A stretch of 64,000 nucleotides of DNA from Chrysomallon squamiferum (lineage: Eukaryota; Mollusca; Gastropoda; Neomphalida; Peltospiridae). Below the pieces are notes generated by a model, which searched no databases, was not told where the DNA came from, and saw nothing but the letters and a program-made list of their open reading frames with translations. This document shows positions 37,484 through 48,265 of the stretch, piece after piece. The DNA is taken from contig CM022679.1 in the NCBI GenBank assembly GCA_012295275.1, forward strand, positions 24,085,002 through 24,149,001, given 5' to 3'. Both the position numbers and the translations under genes were made by a program. How positions within the stretch are numbered: the stretch's first letter is position 1; the number at the start of each line of letters is the position of its first letter.

Positions 37484-38652
37484 GGAGGCACTGTTGAAAT
37501 ATTATATTACTAACATGGCTTTCTTTTTCTGACTCCTACAGTTGGTGCCGAAAGATTTTTTAGGTAATAAATACAAATGCTACAACATTAAAGAAACAAA
37601 AAATATAAATAATCTCTCAAAAACAAATGTCAAAATGAATTTGAACTTTTTCAGAAACAAAATCTTGTTATTCGAAATTAGAACCTCAAAGAAAATTCTC
37701 ACGGGACGTTCGCAGGTGATAATAGGATGAAAAAGCAAAACCGGAAGTTGCTCGACGCCATTCTGCCATCAACAACTTAGTGACGTCATCATCATACAAT
37801 CAATGTCTACGAGCAATTAATTCGTTTAGAAGTCCTCGGGGATTTGCAATCCTCCAAAAAATTTGTAATATAAAACAATTTGGCGTCTTTATTGAACAAT
37901 CGAGCAATTGGCAAGACATGGATGTTTTGTTTAATTAAGAATACACAGGAGATTGAAGGGGGTGATGCGGCCGTAGTCACGCGGATGAACAAAGAATTAG
38001 TTGTGACAAAGCACACGATTGGTTTACGCATGACTCACCGCTTACTTCATTAACGAGCTCGAGAAAATTTCAACACATTCCCAACTTTTATGTTTACTAG
38101 TCATTTGTCGAATTATGGTTTTGGAAATTAAATAATTTATTAATTAATTATAGCGCAAAATTAACTAATGTGGTAATTTGACCAGAGCAAATATTTAATA
38201 ATAATCGATATATATATTTTTTTAAGGGCTTCTGTCAGATATAAGGTTGCCTCAGCTCCCAGGTTCAAATAAGGTCGAGCTACCTTATATATTCGTACGA
38301 CGTCATTATTATTAGAGATTTTGTTCAAGCCCAAACACGTCTGGGACCGATAGTTGTAAATTAATACTAATTAGTTTTATTATTAAATCACGCAGTACAC
38401 GTATTCCTAAGTATACATTATAGTATATCAGAAACTAATTTTCATTTTGTAAACTGGCGTATTAAATTTTTATCAGAAATATCAGTTTGTATCTATATTT
38501 ATGATAAAAAAATTTTTTAATAACGATGGCATTTCTGAAGACTTTCATGTTTTAAATAACATGGCTAAATCTAAATTCCAGACTGGGTACATAACTAAAA
38601 TAATTATTTTTCAGTATTTTCTTAAAGGTGGGTATATTATTTATTTATTTAA

Positions 38653-38654
<2 letters not shown>

Positions 38655-38715
<61 letters not shown>
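38655..38715. repeat. (ATT)n microsatellite
   Basis: Perfect ATT units, about 61 bp. Confidence 0.95.
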
Positions 38716-38717
<2 letters not shown>

Positions 38718-38937
38718 TACTGCAATTTGACGATTTTCAGTTTTTAATTTGTTTTGGGTTTTTTCTAGAATTACCAATGGTGCTGTTGCTAATAATAATA
38801 CTATTGATATTGCTACTGCTACTACCACCACCACAACCGCCACCGCCAATAACAGACAAATAAAAAATAAATAAATAAATAAATTCACGATAAATGGTTA
38901 TTAAAATCTCACTGGCAAAACTAGCTAATTTTTCCTT

Positions 38938-38990
38938 CACTATATATAAAAATATTACATATATAAAAAGTTACATATATAAAAAGTTAC
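38938..38990. repeat. 16-bp tandem repeat, ttacatatataaaaag
   Basis: Two complete copies and one diverged copy in a row. Confidence 0.8.
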
Positions 38991-39380
38991 AAGGAAAATG
39001 ATATGTTTTCGAAACTCTTGAGGAAACGACAAAACAAGCAATCATTAAACGGAAAAAATAATGACGTCTGCAATATCGTTTACGATTTCAATGAATATCA
39101 CATTACAGTTATAATGATGTATCGTAGGTGTAGCAAAGTGCATAAAGTATGAAATAATTATAAATTGTTTCACACGTATACTGAAACAAAATATGAAGTC
39201 GACCTCCGCTTCATAAATTAAAAAATTTAATTTTATACACTGAAAGTTGAAAGAAAGAAAGAAAAATTAGAACCAGGATCTCACATTGAGGAAAACAGTA
39301 TAATTATATCTATAGCTATTTGAGTATGAATGCTTTTTCTTCTTTTTCTTCTTTTGTATGTTTCTGTGTCTATTCATTAG

Positions 39381-39413
<33 letters not shown>

Positions 39414-39829
39414 CCAGAGCAATTATAATTTGAGAAAATTATAAAATAAAATAAAATAAAATAAAATAAGATAAGATAAATACAAAAACCAGTGAAAGGA
39501 TAAATGGATGGAAAGAAAATAATAAATAAATAAATAAATAAATTTATCTTCCTGGTTTGTATTCATATATATTTTTAAAAACCCTACAGTAGGATAATGT
39601 CTGCAAAAATCCTTTATTGATAAAAAGGAAAATAAAAGTGTAACGTATCACTACTAGGTGGTTGCGTGTTTAGCCTTTTGTGTTTGTGGGACATAATCAC
39701 AGTAAAGAAAGTCAGCAATGCCCTATTTAGCCATGCGGGTATTTTATTTTTATTTTTATTTTGCTGTCAGACTGCGAACATAATTTAAACTCGATCTGCC
39801 GTTTAACACATCCATTTGCCGTCTTTCAG

Positions 39830-39900
39830 AAAATGCGGTCGAAATTTTATAAATATTGTTGAATCTCCGCTGACTCAGTATAAATTCAAGTTCTATCAGG
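39830..39900 (+). CDS. candidate 71-nt internal exon of an unrecognised gene
   Basis: Both splice sites are strong: acceptor ttgccgtctttcag and donor ATCAGG/gtaagtaa. One frame is open throughout (1 nt + 23 codons + 1 nt), giving KCGRNFINIVES then PLTQYKFKFYQ. It lies 0.5 kb past the 3' end of PPAN on the opposite strand. The exon also contains an AP-1-like TGACTCA next to TATAAAT, so a promoter reading is possible. Confidence 0.25.
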
Positions 39901-40168
39901 GTAAGTAAAAGAAGTGAATTTAAACTAAATTTAGTTCTCTACATAATTCTACATTGTTTATTTAAATCCACCACACACGCACAATATAAAGAAAAGAAAA
40001 AGACAGAAAGGCATCTAAGGGAAAGAAATCTTGTTTCACGATTACTAAATACACCTACAAAGTTATCGTTCTTTACCTGCGCTACTATCGTTGTTGAAAA
40101 CAATGTTCCAGCAAATATTATTATTTTACACCTGAAAATCTTTGGTACTTTTGTATAAATGCACCTTA

Positions 40169-40199
<31 letters not shown>

Positions 40200-40446
40200 C
40201 TTTTCACAAGATTCATCCACTAATTTAATGCAGTCAACACATAATTATAAATCAATTAATTAATAACAAAATTACGAAAGTGAATAAAAGCTGGCTGATT
40301 TGGTTTTTTCTTTGTATATTCCTATACTAAATAATAAAACATAAAAATATTATTAACAATAATAATTTAAAAACTGATTTTAATAATAGCAAATATGAAG
40401 TATATTTTGAAACTAAATGACAACATCTGTCTCATGAGAACATCTT

Positions 40447-40452
40447 TTTATT
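40447..40452 (-). terminator. polyadenylation hexamer AATAAA directly after the PPAN stop codon
   Basis: On the minus strand TGA is followed immediately by AATAAA. It is the closest hexamer, and no further AATAAA was seen on that strand until near 39.6 kb. If used, cleavage would fall near 40420-40437 and the 3' UTR would be about 20-35 nt. Confidence 0.55.
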
Positions 40453-40850
40453 TCATCGATTCTTTTTTGGCTTGAAATTAGTTTTTCTTTTTCCAGAGAA
40501 CTTTTTGCCTTTTGCTGTACTCATCTTTTTCCCAGCAAATGTTTTTGAACCTGGCTTTTTAGGTCTTTCATTTCTATCTTCTCTGCCTTTCTTGTTGAAT
40601 TTTTTCTTTTCTGAAAATTTATCTGATTTGTTTTTTTGGAAATGTTTTTCTGGTTTATTTTTACTTCCATATTTTCTTTTGTCAGGTTTGTTTCCACTGA
40701 AATGCTTAGACGTTGCCGTTTTCCCGTCGAAAGAGTCATCGTTCTTGTTTTTTCTGTTGGAAGAGTTGTCTCTCTTGAAGCGTTTGCCAGGAACAGCGTC
40801 TCTCATTTTCTTTTTCCTTTTCATTTGTGGTTTCTTGTTGAGAAATAAAT
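40453..40850 (-). CDS. PPAN: PPAN exon 10 (terminal, basic tail and stop)
   Basis: 398 nt from the acceptor tattattcag to TGA. It begins LFLNKKPQMKRKKKMRD and continues as a Lys/Ser/Asn-rich tail ending KPKKNR. The tail is low in sequence constraint but keeps the basic character of the family. A stand-alone ORF call starting at 40824 misses the first 8-9 codons. Confidence 0.93.
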
Positions 40851-40899
<49 letters not shown>

Positions 40900-40906
40900 A
40901 TAACAA

Positions 40907-40973
<67 letters not shown>

Positions 40974-43900
40974 ATTAAGTTACAAGTTATGGATCCCAGA
41001 GAATTCACTTCTCTTGTAATGTTTCATTATTTAACAATTAAATTTCATTCATTCAATTATCTATTCCAGTGATGATTTATCAAATATAAATTCAGTTCTA
41101 ATATTAAGAAAGAAAAAAAAAAAAAAAAAAAAAAAAAAAACATAATTGTCTTTACTTTACACATCTTTGTAGTTTTATAAACAAAAACATATTCTATGCA
41201 ATATGAACAATTATAAGGTCATGCTAATGTCCTTTATCTGCTGTTGTACAAAGGACATAAATTAGATTTGACCCTTTCTGCTAATACAAGTTACACAAAT
41301 CATTAAGAACATTATACATTATTGTTTTGTTTGTGTGTTGTTTATACAAGGAAGGAAGGTAATATTTTATTTACAGTTCTATGGCATCTGATATACAGTT
41401 GAGCTCTGCCCAAGTGATGAGAGGGAAACCTGCTGTTATAGGTTACTCTCTCTGATCACATCCAACAGACAAGATAGTACATACCATGGTCTTTGTTATA
41501 CTAATTATGGAGCTTCACTAGTTATACACAAAAAACTCTGAAACCTGATAATGCTACTAATAAAACATGAGTTGAGGTATCTTTTAGTTCTAATGAATTT
41601 CTTTTGATTTATGTTACGACAGACAGACTGGTTGATGACATTGCTAATATATCTTGTAAACAATGGTAATATATATGCTAAAGTGAGGTAATAACAAGTA
41701 ATGAATATTCATCAGTACTCACCTGGATCAGGTGCAATCCCAACTTCTTTTTCATAATACGCAGCATCATCATCTTCACTCACTTCTGTAACAAAATAAA
41801 ATATCACTTTAAAAACATCAGTTTACTCTCTCTGTTCTAATTTTCCAAAATCATAATTTCTATAAAAGAAATAAAATGTAAAATCCGAAGAAGAAATAAC
41901 AGCAGTATTAAAATTAATAATAGTAATAATAAGTTAATAATATCAAAGGGAATAATAAAAATAAATAACAAAAACTAAAATAACACAGACATATTTATAT
42001 CTATATATCCCTATATAACCATATATATATATATAGTTACATATATATATAGTTATATGTATATAGAAATGTATATATACATATTATTATTATCATTCTT
42101 CAAAGTTCAGCCATGTCACAATCTCAGCATAATAAGAATCAAATGTTGAACCAGCACATGTAGCAAAACCCTGAGTCTTTATTAAAATACTAACATGTGA
42201 GATTATTTCAGGAGCATTATTATCATTTTCAACATTATTAATAAAATTAAAATTAAAAAATTTACCTGAGGCACTTTTATGATCTATTTCTTCATCCTCT
42301 TCTGCCTTCTGTTTCTCTTTGGCTTTCATTCCTGCAAGACTTTTCTCTTTGTGAGCTTCTCTTGCTGCTTGTTTCTTTCTCAAATTTTCTGCTTGTTCCT
42401 CTTTACGTTTCAGCTTCAGAAGTCTAACAAATACATAAAACATGATCATCAAGATAAAGTTCAAAAATATAATGTATGTAACACCTTGATGCATCTTTGT
42501 TATTAAGTAAAAATAATGAATATAATGAGTGTTAAATACAGTTTTACACTTTGTGCTCTGTTGAGGCAGATGATTAATTATGGTCAACATTAAATCAAGA
42601 GAGGTGCAAAATATATAATTAAATCCTATTTTAATAATAAAAAGAGAATTAGTTTTATCCAGCTTTACTCTCTAAGGCTGTGATATTTATTTCACCACAT
42701 GCAAGAAGACAGATGTAAAAGATTGTTCTCTATCAGCTTGTAATATTATGGTATTAAACTGCAGACTAAAAATGTGTGGAATGTATTATTAAGTATACTA
42801 TTTCTTCCTTCCTTCCTTCACATATTAATGCTTTTATGTGAATATATTTTTAACAATGATTATATTAGTTGGTAATGTTTTGATACCTTTTCTGTTCCTT
42901 CATCTCCTTCTGTGTCTTCAAATCTTCAGGAGTCTTCTCGATAAATTCATGAAACATCACATGCCCATTACATATTCCTTCTTCTATCTTCACTAGCTGC
43001 AGTTTCAATCTAGGTCCCACCTCCTTCAGTCTGTCAAATCAAAATATGTCATCATCATCTTATTTTGATACACAGCAAACAATAAACACTCTCGTTCACA
43101 TAACAAAATTTGTGTGTATATGTCTGTGTGTGTTTAATTTATTTGCAACATTAGAAGTGTTTTTCTTTTTGTTTGAAAATCAAAAATAATAATTATTAGA
43201 TATTTGTATATTAATTACACTAAGGTATTTGTATAATAATTACACTGATTTCATTTTCAAAATATTTATACCTATTACTATAATGTTGTCCTCTTTTCTA
43301 AAATGCATTATCTGCCCTGGATTAATTTAAAGAATAGCTAGTACTTGAAATTATGAATGTGTTGACATGAAAAGGCAATATATTACACACTTAGATACCT
43401 GACATAATAAATTATAAATTTATTGATGTTAGTGTTTAATGTAATATAAACTCAGATACCTGACAGCGCTCTGACTGAGTTTCGAGTTACCACGGCCAGC
43501 CATTTGCTGTGGTAATGTCACTTTGTTGAAATCACCGTCCATTTCAGCTTCACTCTCGGACAAGTTACCTCCCCTGAAATATTCATAATGAGCTGTTACA
43601 AAATACATATAAAAATTTTAATAAACTAGTCACTTATTGAAATATTAATAACAAATTTAATCAGTTTGCATTATTTGAAAAAATACAAAACCAACAAGAA
43701 AACATTAATAACATCACCATTCAGACAATTTTTATGTAATTGTTACAAAGAAAACTGATATTATGAAGCACTGTGATATAGTAACTAGGAGACAGAGGAA
43801 ATGTAACATATATCTATATTTATCAATTTTAAATAATTAAAAAAGCAACCATTTAAAGATGTGTATAAAAAGCAATGCAAGAAAAGTAAAAACTAAAGAA

Positions 43901-46223
43901 AATGAACTGATGTTTTAACATATGTGAATATGTGGGTGTTTAAATCAAATATCTGTTGCTATTGGATACTGTTGTATTTATTGCTCTTCTTATAGATCAG
44001 AACCATGGTTTGCAAGATAACAGAAGTATTCAAAGTACTAACTTGTCCACGTATTCACTGATGTCGTCATATTTTCCTAAGTCTGGCAGCTTGGATTTAC
44101 TCAGTTTCTTTATTCCATGGCTCATCCCTACAGGAACCACTCTGATGTTACTGAAATAATGAAATGACTAATAATAATAATTAAAGAAACACTAGTATAA
44201 TTAATATTAGTAATAATTATTATATTAAATGTAAAATTTCTAAGTCATGACAATAACTGTGAAAAGAACAACATAATCTGTAGTACTAATGACAATTTTA
44301 CACAAATCAGTTATATTGAAAAAGCTATCTACATGATTCATATACGTTTATCACATTCAAATATTTTTGGTGAACATACATAATATTATTAATAAACTAT
44401 CATAGATATGAGTTCTTTTCTCTTCTTTGGCATCGTAGAATAAAATTTAGTAACATTTCTTTTAAATTCAAATGATTTTAAACATGGTATTAAAGCTTAG
44501 GATAATGATGACAACATTTCACTTACTAATGTCTAAGATCTATCATTTTTGTCTCTGGATCATAGTCAATTAGAACACATCTTTTTATGTGATCCAATTT
44601 TACCTGTTAACAGAGAAACAATCAAATCAGTTGTAAATGTTGTAGTTATATTTTAATCTATGAAAGTTTACAAAGAAATCTATCAGCAGCATTAACCTAT
44701 CATCCCTATCTTATCAACATTAGCGACAGTGAGATACAAAACTAGATAAGAATGATGTAGTGATATTTGTAGTGTTACTGAATTATGTAAATTTATAGAG
44801 AAGAACAAATTTATGAATGAAATTTAGAGATAACTATTGTAAAATTTATCATAATATTTTTTAACAAGAGTGTTCTGAAACTTTAAAACCACTATAAAAA
44901 AAGAAGAAAAAAAAAGAAAAAAAGAAGAAATAAAAGGGAAAAGAAGAAGAAAAAAGAATGAAAAAAAGTAAGAAAGAATGAGAAAAATGTAAATAGCTGT
45001 ACCTTATTAACATTGATAGAAGGAAACATATTCTGAAACATGGTTGTCATTAGTTTAAGATGCATGCCATCTCCACTGAAGTTGTTCATCACCAGCAGTG
45101 GGTGATGATGATACTGTGATGGCTCAACATTGGGTTTGCGTTGTGCTGAGAGGATGTCACGACTGAAGCAGTAGTTGTGAACTTTGAAAGTCAATGTTGG
45201 ACCTCGGGGAAGTCGAATGATTTTCATGTTTGTGGAAATTTCACTTTTTGTGAAAATTATGAAGTGAGTGACATTTAGAACTCCAGCCACATTTACAAAA
45301 TCTTTGAGAACATTTTTCTTTCTTACCTAAGAGATAAAAATAATTAAAAAAATATAGTAGAGAATTAACATATTCGTATTTATACATTTTAAATTATTGC
45401 TTAACATTATTATTATAATTTTAAAACCAAATTTCATCAGTTTTAATAACCAATTAGATGTTTCTAAAATAATCAATCAAAAGAACTTTGTTATAACCAA
45501 AAAACATGAAACATTCTGAAACAAACACAATGATATTGTACATATTTACTCTAAATGAAATCCTGCCTTTTATTCACATGTAAGTAAATATGCTATTTTG
45601 TTCTCGTGAACTCGTATCATAAATTCAAAATAATAAACTTATAAAAAAAACTGTACTGCTATAAAATTTAAAACAATCATATTTATTAATATTTTACTTT
45701 AAGCTTCACTGCAGTGTACGGCTCCATGACTCGTCTGAAGTCAGAGATCAGGTGACGTACATTCTTGCCGACCTGACCGCGGTGAAACACAAACGAGTGA
45801 GGAGCACGTTTAGCTTCCAGTTCCTGAGCATCTTCTGAAGTCTCAGTCCCTTTTGCTGTCTTTCCCTGAAATTATAAAATACTGTTTTCTTAAGATTTTA
45901 GCTTTCAAATACTAATGTAAAGATTAGGTGTGTATTAAATTATTAATCTGTAATGTTTTCTTTAATTCTTTTGACTTTTGTTTAATAATAATAATAATAA
46001 ATGATTTTATATGTAATTTAAAAATTTCTGTCTACAAGTACAAATCACTTAGTGACTTAGTCAGTAGTCACCAGTTCCAATTTTAATAATTTAATTTTAA
46101 CTGAATTTTGTTTTATTCATTTATCATTACAATTCATGAACTGGAGTTTACTGCAAATGATTATATTCAGAAAAATTACTTTGATTGTAAAGTATTACAA
46201 AAGCATACCCTTTTCCTTCTCAT
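40453..46223 (-). CDS. PPAN: Peter Pan / SSF1-like Brix-domain ribosome biogenesis protein, 10 exons, 522 aa
   Basis: Nucleolar assembly factor for the 60S subunit; the SSF1/Peter Pan family acts in pre-rRNA processing (family knowledge). Exons in coding order: 46209-46223, 45698-45865, 45003-45326, 44527-44603, 44043-44150, 43460-43573, 42887-43030, 42266-42423, 41723-41785, 40453-40850. They total 1569 nt including TGA. All introns are GT-AG and the phases join exactly. The Brix domain starts near residue 26 (APHSFVFHRG), followed by FRRVMEPYTAVKLK, VRKKN, IIRLPRGPTLTFKV, LLVMNNFSGDGMH and MFQNMFPSINV. The acidic family motif LSESEAEMDGD follows, then AGRGN and the closing Brix motif VGPRLKLQLVKIEEG (about 272-286). 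A charged helix (318-360) and a Lys/Arg-rich tail (about 400-522) resemble nucleolar localisation regions. Length is close to the human protein (about 470 aa), with a longer basic tail. Identity is secure; exon 1, only five codons, is the least certain part. Confidence 0.95.
40855..40975. repeat. (AAT)n-(AAAT)n microsatellite inside PPAN intron 9
   Basis: AAT units (to about 40893) and then AAAT units, starting 5 nt beyond the exon 10 acceptor on the minus strand, so the repeat forms the polypyrimidine tract. Confidence 0.95.
41723..41785 (-). CDS. PPAN: PPAN exon 9
   Basis: 63 nt, acceptor gttacag, donor gtgagt. Encodes VSEDDDAAYYEKEVGIAPDP, the acidic D-x-YY/F...VG-x-APD element that precedes the basic tail in PPAN. 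Split Gly/Asp-type codons at both ends join in frame. Confidence 0.93.
42266..42423 (-). CDS. PPAN: PPAN exon 8
   Basis: 158 nt, acceptor ttgttag, donor gtaaat. Encodes a Lys/Glu/Ala-rich helix including NLRKKQAAREAHKEKSL, the conserved (R)KxxxREAHKxKSL element of PPAN. The frame stays open for 57 more codons into the intron (see findings). Confidence 0.94.
42887..43030 (-). CDS. PPAN: PPAN exon 7
   Basis: 144 nt, acceptor ttgacag, donor gtatca. Encodes LKEVGPRLKLQLVKIEEG and VMFHEFIEKT, the C-terminal signature of Brix proteins. It then enters a charged helix. Confidence 0.96.
43460..43573 (-). CDS. PPAN: PPAN exon 6
   Basis: 114 nt, acceptor tttcag, donor gtatct. Encodes LSESEAEMDGD, LPQQMAGRGN and QSAVR, matching the conserved LSESEAE / LPQ..AGRGN region of PPAN. 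An Arg codon is split 2/1 at the 3' end. Confidence 0.96.
44043..44150 (-). CDS. PPAN: PPAN exon 5
   Basis: 108 nt, acceptor tttcag, donor gttagt. Encodes NIRVVPVGMSHGIKKL and DISEYVD, the family VVPVG motif followed by the helix before the acidic stretch. A Lys codon is split 2/1 at the 3' end. Confidence 0.95.
44527..44603 (-). CDS. PPAN: PPAN exon 4
   Basis: 77 nt, acceptor aacag, donor gtaagt. Encodes KLDHIKRCVLIDYDPETKM and then DLRHY, with the Tyr codon split 2/1 across the intron. It matches the IKRC...Y-P...RHY segment of the family. Confidence 0.95.
45003..45326 (-). CDS. PPAN: PPAN exon 3
   Basis: Acceptor ctcttag, donor gtacag, 108 codons in phase 0. It begins VRKKNVLKDF and contains IIRLPRGPTLTFKV and MFQNMFPSINVNK, the Brix core. 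The open frame runs on into the intron, so a naive ORF call over-extends past 45003. Confidence 0.96.
45698..45865 (-). CDS. PPAN: PPAN exon 2
   Basis: Acceptor tttcag, donor gtaaaa, 56 codons in phase 0. It encodes the Brix start APHSFVFHRG and FRRVMEPYTAVKLK, which are diagnostic of SSF1/Peter Pan. Confidence 0.95.
46209..46223 (-). CDS. PPAN: PPAN exon 1 (5 codons, MRRKR)
   Basis: The start codon has A at -3 and is followed by four basic codons, then the donor gtatgc. It joins in phase 0 to exon 2. It is the nearest upstream ATG with a usable donor, and family members also begin with a short basic peptide. It is inferred from frame and splice site only. Confidence 0.7.
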
Positions 46224-46360
46224 TGTTTTATAGGTGTGTACTTATTTATATTGTCAGTGTAGTTGATTTTAAAACTCGTGTTTACGTTTCACAATATTTC
46301 GCACATGGCGGAAGTTGGAGCGGATATCATTTTAACTTCAATGCGCATGACAAGTAAAAG
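46224..46360 (-). promoter_or_regulatory. candidate PPAN promoter / 5' UTR with YY1-ETS and partial NRF1 motifs
   Basis: Upstream of the PPAN start lies ATGGCGGAAG on the plus strand (46305-46314), a composite of a YY1-like ATGGCGG core and an ETS GGAA core. About 30 bp further is atgcgcatg (46341-46349), a partial NRF1 site. Such elements are typical of TATA-less housekeeping and ribosome-biogenesis promoters and can fire in both directions. The transcription start itself cannot be seen. Confidence 0.45.
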
Positions 46361-46828
46361 CTAATATAGTACATAGTTTCAACCCATAACCAAAACTGGA
46401 CTCTAGGCAAACAGTTTTGAAATGTACAACTAATATCATACTAAATTACTGCAACAACAACAACTATTACTACTACTATAACAACAATTACAAACGTGTT
46501 TCGTTTTTGTTTTTTTTAGTTTTTCAGCAGATAACCCCACATCGAAAAAAACACGAGTTGAACTGTAATAAACAGAAAAATAATTCTAGTTCAGCTCTTT
46601 CATTTGTCTTTGTTACTTAATAGTGAAAAAAGACTGATGATACAGGTTGAAAAAGCTAATGCGTCTGCATAGTTTAAATATTATTTCTTTCTTTAATTTG
46701 AAACTAACAATATTAATTGTCAGAATTTTGTATATACTGTGTCTTTTTCGGTGACGACGCAAATACTCTTTTCTGTCATACTGGCACTGCATGCTCTAGC
46801 CATGACTGGAAATCCATATTATGTTTAT

Positions 46829-46872
46829 CATCATCATCAGAATAATAATAATAATAATAATCATTATCATCA

Positions 46873-46912
<40 letters not shown>

Positions 46913-46921
46913 CATTATCAG

Positions 46922-46957
<36 letters not shown>

Positions 46958-46975
46958 TATTATTATTATTATTGC
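46829..46975. repeat. (AAT)n-(ATT)n-(ATC)n-(ATT)n compound microsatellite
   Basis: Trinucleotide blocks of changing unit in direct succession. Confidence 0.94.
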
Positions 46976-47416
46976 AGTTATTTTTATTAATACTATTATT
47001 TTATTATCCTGAATAGGGATGCGTTAAATGGATTTTTAAACTTTCGAAATTAAACAAAACGAAATAGAATTTATTTAGCGAGTTTGAAACGAAATACCCA
47101 GTGTAAAATATCAGTACCCACTGTTAAATATTGAATTTTATGATAAGAAAATATTAAATTGTAACTGATCAAACCAAATCCTTCCTGTAAGAGCAAATAA
47201 ACAGTATTAATTTAAATAAAAATATGTCTGTCATTAATTTTCAAGATTAATACCCAGGGGTCATGGATGAAAGTCACTTCACTGACATTATAAGAGACGA
47301 AACCTGCTTTCTGTGGCTAAATTACCTATATCTCTGATTTGGCCTGGGTTGCAGGTTTCGCCAATAAAAGTTTTGCCCTTTAGAAAAACAAGGGGTAAAC
47401 GGTAAGCTGATCGTTG

Positions 47417-47490
47417 ATTGGCTGATGTTAGATGTTACAAGCAGTTGTTGCGTCTTTATATACGCGCGATTTTAATTTCAGCTCAAGACT
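47417..47490 (+). promoter_or_regulatory. candidate CCAAT-TATA core promoter
   Basis: A reverse CCAAT box (gattggctg, ATTGG at 47417-47421) is followed 36 bp later by TTTATATACGCG (TATATA 47457-47462). A pyrimidine-rich tttcagctc lies about 22-27 bp further on. A forward gccaat also sits at 47360-47365. Downstream DNA is CpG-containing and non-repetitive to about 47.67 kb, but only short ORFs follow, for example MERTMKELHSR at 47538. Spacing is classical; the gene it would drive is not identified. Confidence 0.3.
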
Positions 47491-47990
47491 CTGTGATGTT
47501 GTACAGAAGACAGCAGGGCGAGATACAACGACGGTTTAATGGAACGAACAATGAAAGAGCTCCATAGTAGATAGTCCTTCCAAGATGTTGTAAACAGTCT
47601 GAAGATATCAAAGATAACTTTAATAGGATTTAGAAACTCTGAAGCTCAAGATGATGGAACTCATATCCCTAATTAATTAACCATAATTACAGAACTTTGT
47701 TTACTTCCACATTTAATGCTCGGATATATTTCTGAACTTTGAATAAATATCCGATTGATGTCGATGTGTTTATGGCATTTTTTTTAAAACTTGAATAAAT
47801 ATAACAGTTCATGTTTTTCAGATTTATAATAACTGGCCCAAAGTGCCTCACTTGGTAGTCAGTTGAGCTTACCCGGGTCAGGTATTCGTTGGATGGTTTG
47901 AACACTTTTTTTTTTTTTTTTTTTTTTTTTTTTGCAATGAAAATTTTCACTAGTATACACTTGTCTGACCAAAACTATATTTCGGCAAAA

Positions 47991-48265
47991 ACACACACGC
48001 GCACACGCACACGCACACGCACACACACACACAGACACATACAAACACACACACACACACACACACACACAGAGACACATACATACACACACAAACACCC
48101 ACACAAACATCATCCATATATATTTACACTATATGCACAAACATATGAAAATACAATATACATAAATGCTTACAGATATACAAATATACATACATACATA
48201 CATACATACCTACATATGTGCATACATACATAATACATACGTACATACATACATACATACGTACA
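47991..48265. repeat. (AC)n and (CATA)n region
   Basis: AC with CGCAC and CAGAGAC interruptions (47991-48110), then CATA units (48182-48265). Confidence 0.92.

Larger units (their letters stand above)
28929..40446. other. mostly non-coding DNA with isolated candidate exons
   Basis: Unique islands at 30140-30420, 31560-31850, 33600-33800, 35790-36050, 36840-37210 and 37680-38060 are richer in CpG than the flanks. Each gives 60-95 codon ORFs, often on both strands, without a recognisable family. The rest is A/T runs, AAT tracts, purine-rich degenerate repeats (34690-34870) and ATAC repeats (36430-36620). Confidence 0.55.

Noticed and set aside
44892-45002. 3' extension of the ORF covering PPAN exon 3
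   Set aside because: Lies beyond the gtacag donor and encodes a Phe/Leu run from a purine-rich intron stretch, while exon 4 continues the family alignment.
40851-46208. Intronic box C/D snoRNA in PPAN introns, as known for vertebrate PPAN
   Set aside because: I looked for RTGATGA/CTGA pairs on the minus strand at normal spacing in each intron and found only isolated or variant boxes, for example ctgatga near 41709 and 45430.
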